NCBI GenBank assembly: GCA_028551475.1
Contig: CM052355.1
Span: 7,812,001-7,876,000 of the forward strand
Direction: 5' to 3'
Length of the DNA stretch: 64,000 nucleotides
DNA from: Casuarina equisetifolia
Taxonomy: Eukaryota > Streptophyta > Magnoliopsida > Fagales > Casuarinaceae
Of the stretch, positions 11,994 to 23,008 are shown piece after piece. How positions within the stretch are numbered: position 1 is the stretch's first letter; the number at the start of each line of letters is the position of its first letter. Position numbers and translations under genes: made by a program. A model generated the notes under the pieces. That model was not told the origin of the DNA. It did not search any database and worked only from the letters and a program-made list of their open reading frames with translations.

Positions 11994-14900
11994 ATGAGTG
12001 GCAACAACGACAACTTGGACATGTCCGATCTCGGCTCCTCCCTTCCTGCGGCTGCCGCTGGTACATCAAACCCTAATCCCTCCCTCCCTCCCTCTCTCTC
12101 TCTATTTGTGCATAGACACGCACTCACACACAATCATGGCATTATTTGGTGGAAACTATTCCGAACTTACCTTCAGTTTTTCTGATATTCTTGAATTTGT
12201 GGGAGTTTAAACCTTAAGGTTTAGAACCGAATAGGTTCATTGTCGTTGGTATATCTTTTATATGTCTATGGTTTTGGATTAAAAGTGTTAATAGTAGCTT
12301 TCTACAACTGAAGTACAATGCGCGCTAAAGCTATGTGTTTGTCGTTGTGTATAGCTCTGAGTGCGGAGGATCGTGCTGGTCTTGTTAATGCGCTAAAGGC
12401 AAGTTTTCTTTCTGCAGAATGAAAATAATTTTATTACAGTTTAGATAATCAAGAGCCAGTTTGGTTTGTGAATTCTTGTTGGATGTTCGGAGGCTTGTTC
12501 TGGGGTTGTTTCTTGACGCTTTCATTTTACCATGAAGAGAGTGGGTTTATACGTTTGGAAAGAGGCTGGCGAAAAAGAATTTATAAGAACGAATAATTTA
12601 GGGTCCTCTTTCATTTTTAGAGGTGGTTTTGGCCTTGATAACAGAAAAAGTCATCAATTTCAGTGCCACATGGTTGTGGGTTATCTCTAAGCTCTTATTA
12701 TCCGAAATCAAATTGTTAGATATGTTTAATGTTGTGCAGGATAAGCTCCAGAGTTTGGCTGCTGGGCACTCAGATATCCTACAAACTCTGTCACCCATAG
12801 TGAGGAAGCGTGTTGAGGTTCTGAGAGAGATTCAGGTTAGCTTGTCTCTAAATGCTATCAATTAATGAATTTTGTTTTGCTCTGGTTTACATTTCTATAG
12901 AGGTCAAAATTTTGCTGTTCTGTTGGTAGCTTTGGTGTAATTTCTTTGTCATTTATATTTGATAGCTGTATTTGACTTTTGATATAGATATGCCTTTGTG
13001 ACGTCTTGGGTAACCACCGAGAATGACAACTGCCTAGTGACACTGTAATGATTGTGAATCATTTGATCCAATAAACCACTAAAATGAATAATGTCATGCA
13101 AATGCTTGAAAGATAAATATATACATATGTGTATCTGTACTTATTTAAGGGAACATATCAACAAAAGGGAAAATCATATTCCCTTATGTTAGTAGGAAGT
13201 GTGGATGCATGAATTGAGGGTCATCATAGCAAATTTTTCAAGAGCTGTTGTTTTAGGGGGCTTTCTTACTCACAGCTACTTTCTAAGGTTTTTTGCTTGG
13301 TGCATACATCCGGATATTTAGCCTATAGGGCAACATGCCTCATGCAAGCACCCTAAAAGGACCCTGGCATGCATTTCAACTTAGCCTATTGTGCTTAATT
13401 GAGGTATATGATTTATTGGATCCTTATATATGGGGTTAGATATAACCTTACACTTTCTTAATTTGCAGACTCAACACAATGAGCTGGAGGCAAAATTTTT
13501 TGAGGAGAGAGCCGCATTGGAAGCTAAATATCAGAAGCTCTATGAACCACTCTACACAAAGGTATTGTAACTGGCTGTAAGTTCTGCATGATTGATATCA
13601 TTTCCTAACTATGAATAAATGGTGTTTTCCATGCTAGAGTTTTTTCTGTTCACGACAGTCTCAGATCTGTGTATTGCCTCTTCATTGGTGCTATCAATGT
13701 AGAAGGTTGATTCATATATCCGTTTCAGTTAATCCATTTTTTTATGGGTTCCTTGCAGAGATATGATATTGTGAATGGTGTGGTTGAAGTTGAAGGAGTC
13801 ATAAATGAAGCTGCTGTGGACCAAGGAGAGGACACAGCTGCAGAAGGTACTTCTTGAAAGTTAGAATCTTATATTTATTGAAAACCCCCTTTTCTTGATC
13901 TTTATTTTTTATTTCATTAGGTAATGCAGAGAAAGGAGTGCCTGACTTCTGGCTTACTGCAATGAAGACTAATGAAGTACTAGCTGAGGAGGTGAGAAGA
14001 TTTTTTGAGAAATTCTCCTTGGTAATCATCTATTGAAGTGATTTCGGAAAATTGATTTTCTGTTTCCTGGAGTAGATCACAGAGCGTGATGAAGGAGCTC
14101 TCAAGTACCTCAAAGATATCAAGTGGTGTAGAATTGACAACCCAAAGGGTTTTAAGCTGGAGTTGTTCTTTGATGCTAATCCTTATTTCAAGAATTCTGT
14201 CCTTACAAAAACATATCACATGATTGACAATGATGAACCTATTCTAGAGAAAGCAATTGGGTAATTTCTCTGTTCTACTAGAATTTTTCATTATCTCTTT
14301 CTTTCTCTTCTCATGGCTGGGTGTTTTTTAGGACGGAGATTGAATGGTATCCAGGAAAGAGCCTGACACAAAAGCTCCTGAAGAAGAAGCCAAGGAAGGG
14401 ATCAAAGAATGCAAAGCCTATCACAAAAACTGAGGATTGTGAAAGCTTCTTTAATTTCTTTAACCCTCCACAGGTCCCCGAAGATGATGAGGATCTTGAT
14501 GAAGATACTGTAAGTTCAGTTTTTTCAAATAACAGGATGACAAGGTTATTGAAAGTATAATAAATGTTTTTACGTTAATTCTGTGATCTATGTCCAGGCT
14601 GAAGAACTTCAAAATCAAATGGAGCAGGACTATGATATTGGGTGAGCCACACTTTTTCTTTTGGCTTGAGCATTAGAGCTTGGTTTCTAATGTGTGAGAA
14701 AACATTTCTGGCTTATCGATTGATGAGGGATTCTAAAGTTTAGTGATAGATTTTTATCATTTTGAATTGTTTGTTGCATGTGATGGATCTGCATTGTGTC
14801 CTGAATAGGAATTGGCTTTCTCCTCCATTACATTTTTCAGTACTGTTGCCACTACACATAAAAAGGGTTGAATAGATGATGATTTGAACAAATCAGTGTT

Positions 14901-15667
14901 TTTCTTCTAAATGTATAAACTTTGGTGACATAGCGTGAAGGGGATGTTTCAGACGCCTTTTAAAACAAAAGAATTATGCACGACCTATTTGGATTCTGAT
15001 ATAAATGGTAGTTGTCTGAATGCTTAAAATTGTGTTTAGCATGGTAAGAGCATGGTAAGAGCATGGATCCACTGGTGTAGTTATCTGAAATGTTAGTGTT
15101 TTCTGAAACAACCCTTCCTGGTATTGCTGTGTAGATCAACAATTCGGGATAAAATTATCCCTCATGCAGTGTCATGGTTTACGGGGGAGGCCGTACAGGG
15201 GGATGAGTTTGAGGATATTGGAGATGATGATGATGAGGATGATGATGATGAGAATGAAGATGATGATGATGAAGATGATGAGGAGGATGAGGAGGATGAG
15301 GAGGATGAGGATGATGATGATGAGGATGAGGAGGAGCAAGGCAAGAGCAGGAAGAAGGTACAGAAATGAAAAGATTTTTACTTATCCTATAACCATTTGA
15401 GTTCTGAATTTGATAGTCAGATAGATTTTGTATGTTCAAAATTCTAATAAATACTTCTGTCCATGATTTTGTTGCTTGCAGTCATCGGCTCGACCCAAGG
15501 TGAGATGATTTTGACATAATTGTATTGTCAAGTCTGGCCAATTGTTACTTTGGGTTAGTGATGTAATAACTTATGGATTTAATTTTTTGAAACTGCAGAG
15601 AAGTGGAAGAGCACAAACCGGGGAAGGTCAGCAAGGTGAGCGTCCTCCGGAGTGCAAGCAGCAGTAG
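11994..15667 (+). CDS. NAP1: Nucleosome assembly protein 1 (histone H2A-H2B chaperone)
   Basis: Twelve exons close in frame: 11994-12060, 12355-12398, 12740-12835, 13469-13561, 13759-13846, 13921-13991, 14076-14260, 14332-14509, 14598-14641, 15135-15357, 15482-15499 and 15599-15667. The product has 391 residues. NAP1 shuttles H2A-H2B and assists nucleosome assembly, repair and recombination in plants. An N-terminal helix leads into the NAP fold, including [20 protein letters not shown] and a long Asp/Glu tail at about 315-357 coded by GAT/GAG triplets. The protein ends in CKQQ, a CaaX box; plant NAP1 is reported to be farnesylated. Intron 2 has a GC donor (GCAAGT at 12399). Exon 11 is only 18 nt and codes SSARPK. 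Which plant NAP1 paralogue it matches is undecided. Confidence 0.95.
15217..15336 (+). repeat. GAT/GAG trinucleotide tract coding the NAP1 acidic tail
   Basis: About 120 bp of nearly pure GAT and GAG codons in exon 10 code an uninterrupted Asp/Glu run with one Asn. Trinucleotide tracts like this expand and contract in frame, so tail length is probably variable between alleles. On the other strand it reads as a meaningless poly-Ser frame. Confidence 0.8.
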
Positions 15668-16128
15668 TGATATACTTCTGTTCATTCTTCTTTTTCTCCT
15701 TTCCCTTTTCTGTTTGAGGAGCTTTTGTTAGGTCCATTGTGTCTATTACCAAGTATTATCTGTAAAATGCACTGTACTTCCGATTGATGTTGTCTGCAAT
15801 GATTAAGCTCCATGTGTATGATATCAGGTTCATTCGCTTGAAAATTCGGTTTCCCTACTAAACGATGATCGAGCAAATAGTGCTCATGCCAACTAGAGTA
15901 ACAATATTGCGATTCGACACGGTTAGACGTTAGATTGGTGGTGGCTGTTTCTTCAAAGTACTGATTCCAGACCTAACCCGAGTACGAATATTTTGATAAA
16001 GATGATATCCACCTAATACTCTCGGCAACTCACGGACTTCGATTTATTAAGATGGTTGAAATCTTAAATGTTCGTCCTGGTTGGGCTGGTGTATGGTGTT
16101 CTTCAGCTTTTAACAGGCTCATAGAACT

Positions 16129-16231
16129 TCCCGGAGTCATTTGTTTATCATTATATCGATATATAAACTCAACGACTGGGGTTTATCAGTGAGTAAGTTT
16201 ATGAGGAATTGCGATGGAGCCCATCCAGCCC
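16129..16231 (+). repeat. Direct repeat copy 1 (~103 bp) left of a copia fragment
   Basis: This starts TCCCGGAGTCAT and ends in CCCATCCAGCCC. It matches 16588-16691 almost throughout, with about ten differences by eye. The two copies bracket the reverse-transcriptase fragment exactly. Confidence 0.85.
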
Positions 16232-16587
16232 TGATTTCATGAAAAATGAATTTGAAATGAGCATAATAGGTGAACTAAATTATTTTCTCGGTTTGCAAAT
16301 TAAATAAACATTTAAAGACATTTTCATAAGCCAAACCAAATATACAAATGAGTTACTTAAGAAATATAATATGCATAATTTTAAACCAATAAACACTCCC
16401 ATGAGCACATCTCCATCTTTGTAACATGATGGCATTGGAATTAGTGTTGATTCTAAGATGTATAGAGGTATGATTGGTTCTTTATTATATTTAACTGCCT
16501 TTTGGCCAGACATCATGTTTAGTGTTTGTTTATATGCAAGATTTCAATCTAATCCTAAAGAACAACATCTAAAAGGTGTCAAAAGAA
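16232..16587 (+). pseudogene. Ty1/copia reverse-transcriptase/RNase H junction fragment, decayed
   Basis: Read on the + strand, the segment gives typical copia pol pieces in order: GELNYFLGLQIK, then FISQTKYTNELLKKYNM, then TPMSTSPSL, then YRGMIGSLLYLTA and PDIMFSVCLYARFQ. It holds in-frame stops (after LQIK and after SPSL) and has no LTR, PBS or remaining pol domains, so it is a dead scrap of about 355 bp. It comes from a copia lineage different from the full element at 24508, judged by its residues. It sits precisely between two ~103-bp direct repeats. Confidence 0.8.
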
Positions 16588-16691
16588 TCCCGGAGTCATT
16601 TGTTTATCATTATATCAATATATAAACTCAACGACTGCGGGCTTATCAATGAGCAAGTTTATGAGGAATAGCGATGAAGCCCATCCGGCCC
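16588..16691 (+). repeat. Direct repeat copy 2 (~104 bp) right of a copia fragment
   Basis: This is the second copy of the repeat at 16129-16231, beginning TCCCGGAGTCAT and ending CCCATCCGGCCC. Ordinary copia target duplications are only 5 bp, so this is not a normal target-site duplication. Confidence 0.85.
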
Positions 16692-17023
16692 AGCAGATTT
16701 CGTGCGGCCTAGATTTTTTCACGGCCCAGGTCTTTGGGAGAACAACTCTCTCTCTCTCTCACGTGAACAGAAGATTTGAAGTGGAGTTCCGTTATGCAAC
16801 AATGGACCCATCTCTTGAACCATGTCATCACCCAACAAGTTTTGAATCAATTAGATAAGAATTTTCCAACATGTGGGTTCCCAAAGTACCGTCCATGGAG
16901 AAGGGAACAATATATGGGTGATCTATCACATCAAGAGAAAGTACAAAAGAAGATGCTTTATTCTGAGGTACAATATCCAAGCCACCTCCATGCTTTATTC
17001 TAATGAGTTTAGAGTTTCAACTT

Positions 17024-20000
17024 TCAATTGATTCGGGCCTTCTTCATGCTCCAAGCACTAAAACTTGTGATTTGAACACTTTCACTACCATTGTTGAAAA
17101 CAAGTAAGTGGGCCGCATCACCAATTGCCAATGTGGGATAAACCCTGGCCGTGATGCATGCCTTTCCTTCTCCACCAAAACTCTCCACCACGGAATGATC
17201 AATCTGTGGAAAAGAATAAACACCAATCGCATCAGGATAAAGAGATAATATAAAACCATGAACTGGGTCAAAGGAGGAATCAAGGTAAAGGCTTATATGC
17301 CAACACGTAGCCGCGTGAGCGTGCAAAAGACTCAGTCAAACAGATTTATCAATGGTGGGTAGTCAAATACTAGGAGCTTTCTCCTTTACCCGGAACGTGG
17401 GGGCGAGGACGTTTCAAAATAAGTTTATGCGAGAAGCAAAACATTTTACCAACTCTTCGATTTAATACTACGCACGGGGTCCATCTTTTGAGGAATAAAA
17501 TAAAAAAGCAATGAAATGATTTAAACTTCGAGATGAATCTCTATTTATATCATTCTATAAGATGATGTTCCACCATTAGAAAGAGGAAAGAGGAAAGAGA
17601 AAAGAGAAAAGAGAAAAGAGAAAAGAAGGGAATGAGCATCAACTCCTTTCAATTTTGATACGATTGAAGATACGCGTCCCACTTTGAAGGCTTAACAGAC
17701 AGGCTTCGACTTTTACTATTCTTCTATCTACTTCTCATTCTATGCTTTTCATTATGAACAAAGGATAAGGTGGTAGGGAGAAAGTTCAGCATGCCGTATC
17801 CGAGTGGGCATTGGAAACGCAAGGGGTCAGAATTTGAAGGATTAACTACAATTTTGACTGGTAAGGCTTTGAAATGTCCTGAAGTTTCCTTTGAACGCGA
17901 CTAGTGGAGGAGGCTATGATGGGTCAGCAAGACGGACGTTGATGTGAATGAGTACATAAAATTAAAATATCTTGTATAAAGTTTACAGAAACTCACCAAG
18001 CTCCTTAGCGATAGCTTTTCACGAACAGGATCCACATTCAGGAAAGCCCCATAAGTGGTCTTGTCGTTATCATTATTCAAGGAGGAACTATCACCCAAAA
18101 AAACACAACAATAGCAAAATAAGTTCAAAACTTTGAATGTTTGGTAAGATACTGAGGGCAGAAATGTGGGTAGACTGATTGAAATTACCTGCTCTGATCA
18201 CTGCACATTAGCACCACATATTTGTCTTGGCCTTTGAATATTCTATAAAACACTGCCGTGTACTCCTGCAATCCCTTTGAAGCCAATACCAAGAGGCCAA
18301 ATGGTCCCAGCTTTCCTTTGACTGATGCACCCTTTTTGCTACAAAGAAGCTGTGGATTGGTCCAACTTGGGTCCAGGACTTCTGCTTCCTCCAACTTACT
18401 TACACTGAACGAAATCTCAACATCAGCCTGCAAAATTGTAATGGGTATTACTCAAAGATTTATTAAGAATGGTATAATAAAAATTTTACATTACTCGAAT
18501 CCCACTTAAAAATTCCTTGAAAAAACGTTCTTATAGTATTAATATTCCACTTTATGCTGTCAAATACAAGAGAAAACTCACCTGCACTGCTGTGAAACCA
18601 CGAACTTCAAGAGTTGATCCTCCCTTGATCGCTTGCTTAGGCAAATGGACTCTGTTCTCACGCAGCTTTTCAATCTCTCTGATGGGCCATTGCACTAATT
18701 GTTTTCCGGATTTGTGGAGCCAAATGGTCCTTGGAATGGCCTACAATTATGTGCCAAGAACAACAGTGCAACTTCGTAAGTTTTTAGGCATAAGACCTTG
18801 GCCCGATCAAAGCAAAAAAGAAGAAAGTTCAGAATTAACAACCTGAATTCCGGACCATCCCTTCTCGACATCATCAGCTACACTCGAGGACTCGTTAACC
18901 CAGCCCCACAAGATTCTTCTATTCTTAGCGCTGTCAAAGAAAGTTTTTGAAGCGTAAAATTTTCCATAATCATATCTCAAGCCGGAGTCACTGTCCACCT
19001 GTCCCTTGTCTGGAGTATAGACATCCTTCTTCACATCGTAAGTTCCGATGGTGTAGTATTCATGTTTGGTGTCATCCAAGCTCGCCTTGAGCACATGTTT
19101 GACGTCCGGACCCAAAAATGATGTGCTAACACCAAGTTTGGAACGAGCCAAAACTGGGAAAAAATCGGGACACTCCCACATTCCAGTGTCCTTTGCCGAG
19201 TGAAGTGGCGTCTGGGATTCTTTCCATGTAAGGAAATCCTTGCTCCTGTAAAGAATAGCGAATCCCAGACGGCCCCTTTTGCTTCCGACTATCACTCTCC
19301 ATGTCCCATCAGGGCCTAACCAAGCAGTGGTCGGGTCCCTAAATGAGCTTGCATTGATTTGGTTGGCTGCGGTGGGTGCCATCAGAGGATTTCTGGGTGA
19401 CTTGACCCATTCCGTAAGGTATGGGTCGGAGAGGTTTTTGGGCGCGGCCAGATTTTGTACTTGGTGGTTCTGAGGGTCAATGCCTGTGTAGAGAATGACT
19501 GGTTCGCCAGAGGGGAGGATTGTCGTAGAACCGGACCAGCAGCCATTGATGTCAGAAGGTTGTGAAGGGTAGATGGCCGGAACATGAGGGATCCAATTCA
19601 CCAAATCCTTTGATGTAGAGTGGGCCCAAACAATGTTGCCCCAAACTGCACCTTTGGGATTGTATTGGTAGAACAGATGATAAAGTCCCTTGTAGATTGT
19701 TGGTCCTGCAGAAGAGAACCATAGCAGGTAAGCCGATTATATAAGACAAAAGGATCATGAAAACAAATTATTCTTCGATAAGATGAGAAGTGAGGATGAA
19801 GCCTTTCCCTGCGAAGCATTGCCGGAACAATGATGATTTCTTTATATAAAAATGGAAGCTCATAAGTTTCCACAGCAAAATAATATTCAGATGAAGGAAA
19901 CGGCCGAAGCACATCGGAAGAGCATAAAACCAAACGAGCAAGTTTGAAAGAACTGACCATTAGGATCTGAAAATCCAAAGACACAAGGTTGTCCATTTCA

Positions 20001-20307
20001 GCAGCACGACAAGTCAAGATGACAAAAAAGAGAAGCAAAGAAATAAAGTTAAGAGAGAAAGACGAAACATAATAAAATAAGGTAAGAGAGAAAGACAAAC
20101 CAAAACAGAAAGGTGAAATATATTACCGTTGATCCAGTTCTTGGGTGGTTGGAAGTGATAAGAAGTTCTATAAGGCTGATGATCGGAAGGAGATTCGGAA
20201 AGTTTGACATTCTTGTAAACATGATGGGAAGCCTCAAGCAGAAGAACGCCATGGCTGAGAATGAGAAAGCAGGAGAAGAGAAGCCAAGCTGCAGAAGAGG
20301 CTCCCAT
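17024..20307 (-). CDS. CWINV: Cell-wall (apoplastic) invertase, copy A
   Basis: Seven exons on the minus strand: 20307-20127, 19966-19958, 19705-18843, 18740-18582, 18427-18189, 18087-17997 and 17203-17024. They give 573 residues, normal for acid invertases. It is a GH32 enzyme that splits sucrose to glucose and fructose in the apoplast. A hydrophobic signal peptide (1-26) leads to the mature protein. The NDPNG nucleophile motif is at 60-64 (Asp61), with DPN coded by the 9-nt exon 2. RDP is at 186-188 and the acid/base Glu241 lies in WECPD (240-244); the Pro marks the cell-wall rather than vacuolar class. N-glycosylation sequons are visible (NLS, NAS, NES). The Asp and Lys in SLDDTK, needed for sucrose specificity in this family, are kept. 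A fructan exohydrolase cannot be fully excluded. It is paralogous to copy B at 32556. Confidence 0.93.
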
Positions 20308-20350
20308 GTTGGATTTATCGGTGCGAGAGGGAAGGCAAGAGTGTTGACCT

Positions 20351-20360
20351 CTTATATAGA
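20351..20360 (-). promoter_or_regulatory. TATA box of invertase copy A
   Basis: TCTATATAAG on the minus strand lies only about 44 nt upstream of the ATG. The predicted 5' leader is therefore very short, about 15-20 nt. Copy B has the same box at the same distance. Confidence 0.65.
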
Positions 20361-20500
20361 CTTGGCGGCTTGATTGAAGGAGGGAAGCTGACCGGCCATA
20401 TGATTCAAGATTTGTGAGGATGAAGCCGCCAGGAAACTGTACAATTATTTTAAGTCGAAGTCAAACCACTGTGGCTGGACGCGGACAAGACAAGTTTCTG

Positions 20501-20653
20501 GGAACATCATCCAGCTAAGAAATCAGATCAAATGTAATAAAAATGATCACTGAAAATAATGGATAAACTACAACTTTCAGGAGGAACATGATCCAGCTAA
20601 GGAACCGGATCAAATGAAACAAAAATGATTACTGGAAAAAATGGACAACCTAC
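20501..20653. repeat. Tandem 71-bp repeats upstream of invertase A
   Basis: Two imperfect direct copies, 20501-20571 and 20583-20653, share GGAACAT-ATCCAGCTAAG-A followed by GATCAAATG and AAAAATGAT. A related single copy lies near 36505-36570 upstream of invertase B. They may be cis-elements inherited with the promoter, or simply old duplicated sequence. Confidence 0.6.
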
Positions 20654-22760
20654 GATTACTAATCCACAGAAAATAGGGAACAAAAACGAGAGCAGCGCAT
20701 ACAAAAGGTAACGATTCTTCTACCTTGACGGCTACCCAGTTGCCACGAGAACTACACTTTGCGTATATGAACAGTAAGCCGCCACACATGGCGAACGGGA
20801 GCTCCACGTTAGCTTGGAAATACCTCGGATTCCACATCCGGTTATTTTAAATTTTGTTTTAGCATTTTATATTATTTAAACATTATTATAATATCTTTTT
20901 CAAAATGAAAGCACAGATCTTAATAAGTTAAAATAGTTCTAAAATCTCAAAAAGTTGTCTTAAGAAACTACAAACCAATAGTTTTATACTGATTTCGTTG
21001 TCTGTTTCCCTCTGCTTGTAAATGCACTGTAAATGTCAAGAGACTTCCTTATGATGCTCGGAAACGTGTAGGAATAGTAATAACTCCATCATCAGGGAAG
21101 CTCTTTGACCAAACAACAGCAAAGTTTTTCAACTTCTTTTCTGTCGTTCAGAACTTTTTCTTGAAACTGTTTATTTACTGTATGTTAATCATTGCCCACA
21201 GCATCAAGTATCTGTTCTGGGATTATCTTATCCATCCGCACATGCCTTTTGGTTCGAAGGTCCTTACTCCTGTCTCCTGTCTGGTTTAAGATGCTTGCTG
21301 TAAGTTCAACTACAGAAGGAATCTTGTCTGAGAATCGTGAAGATGACTCTCCTGACCGGATTTGTTTACTCTATCCATGAAATGATAAAATAAAAAGAAC
21401 CCATAAAAAAAATCCTCAGTTATAATAATAAGTTCTTTTTCACATGATACCAGACAATATGATTTATGGTAAATCCAAAATGTCGGCTACTTTGCCTGTG
21501 GCTTGACTTCAATTTTTTCCTTCTTATCCTAGTTTCCGTAATACAGGCCGAGGACCCTCAAAAACCGCCGGTCGTCTTTGATCCTTATGAAGGCAGAGTG
21601 TCGGCAGAGAAGGAAGACGCTCATAAAGTGGCTACGACTTCCCAACCTTATCACTTTGTGAAGGCATGGTGATAAAAAACTAATAATTAAAAAAAATTCC
21701 TTTCACGAGAGAATCAGATTTATATTGTCAAGAAAAATTAAAATATGCATTTCTCTTTTGTCAGAAAGTTCTCTTACATTACGTGTACTATGACTTTAGG
21801 TTTGATAGGTAGAATTCTTCCTAATTAGGGTTTTTTAAGGTAGGTATAATTCTTCCTAATAAAGGTTTTCTAAGGTTAAACCTTCTGAATTTTCAGATAA
21901 TGGAATTGAATTTTTTTCAATTATTTATGGTACTAAATTTTAATTTATTGCAACAAACTGATAACGGAGCTTATGCTTTTTGACCCTTGACTATGGTGAA
22001 ATTAGTAGTAAAAAATTTTAATGGTTAGAGTAGTTTCAATCCTTAGTATATCAAAATATATGTCGTGTTGACTTAACTTAATGGAGATTTTGGACGGCAC
22101 AGTATCATCGAAATAGCATTAAAAGAAAAAATTGCAGACAATAAGAAAAAGTAAATAGGGGAATTTGATTATCTTTTTACAATTAAGTTTTTAAAAAACT
22201 TGTCGATGAAAAAATTTTGCTGGAATTTTGAATAAACTAAAATTATGCCTGAAAAATGTTTCACCATTTAATTGAATTCTACGTCATGGTTATATGCCTT
22301 GGAGGTGAAGAGAGCTATAGATCTTATTGTACATCTTGACGAATTTAATGAAATTAGAAGTATGGATTATTACCTTGGGTTTTTGTGCATTTTCAAAATA
22401 ATAAATTGGTCTCTAAATATTTCAATAGTAATCTTGAATTTGATTCATTTTTAGCTAAGCTTCACATCACAGTGTTTTTGAAACAATGGTCGTCGTCTAT
22501 TAATGTGCCTAGCAATCTATTGATGTCTCACTAAATCCAAGCATGGACTATTACCATCAGTGTTTATTTATTTTCAAAGTGACACTGTAGTTTCAAATTT
22601 TTTTAATAACAATCTTGACTTTCGGTCCATTTCTAGTTAGGTTTTCCCATCACGTTATTTTTTATATTTTACTGTCAATTGTTTGTAATCTATTGATGTG
22701 TCCATTAGATTTGACTCGAGGTAGTGCGATGTGCCTTGTAATCTATTGATCTAGTACTAG

Positions 22761-23008
22761 ATTCATGTAGTCTTTTAAGGTATCACTAAAGTCAAGTTAA
22801 AGGCAATAGCAGATGCTATGTGCCTATCTCTATTAGACAAAATTAGTTGTTCAATAAAAGAGAAAAAAAATGTTGGAGTTGAGGATTCATGTATTCTTTT
22901 AATGTATCGCTAAATTCAAGTTAAAGGCAATAGCAAACTCCATGTGCCTATCTCTATAAGATAAAATTAGTTGATTGATAAAAAAGAAAAAATTATTGAA
23001 GTGAAGGA
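22761..23008. repeat. Tandem duplication of a ~124-bp unit
   Basis: Unit 1 runs about 22761-22884 and unit 2 about 22885-23008. Both start ATTCATGTA-TCTTTTAA and share CAAGTTAAAGGCAATAGCA and GTGCCTATCTCTAT. They differ by scattered substitutions and small indels, so the duplication is not recent. Confidence 0.7.

Larger units (their letters stand above)
15668..17023. other. Convergent intergenic region between NAP1 and invertase A
   Basis: This contains the 3' UTRs of two converging genes. In between lie two ~103-bp direct repeats that flank a copia reverse-transcriptase fragment, annotated separately. The part from about 16860 to 17023 resembles the 3' flanks of invertase B and of the truncated copy, so it belongs to the duplicated invertase unit. 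Confidence 0.65.

Noticed and set aside
15162..15344. Minus-strand poly-Ser frame
   Set aside because: Mirror of the GAT/GAG acidic tract in NAP1 exon 10; no independent coding evidence.
21466..21672. 68-residue frame with hydrophobic N-terminus
   Set aside because: Could mimic a secreted peptide, but there is no promoter, homologue or conserved motif to support it.
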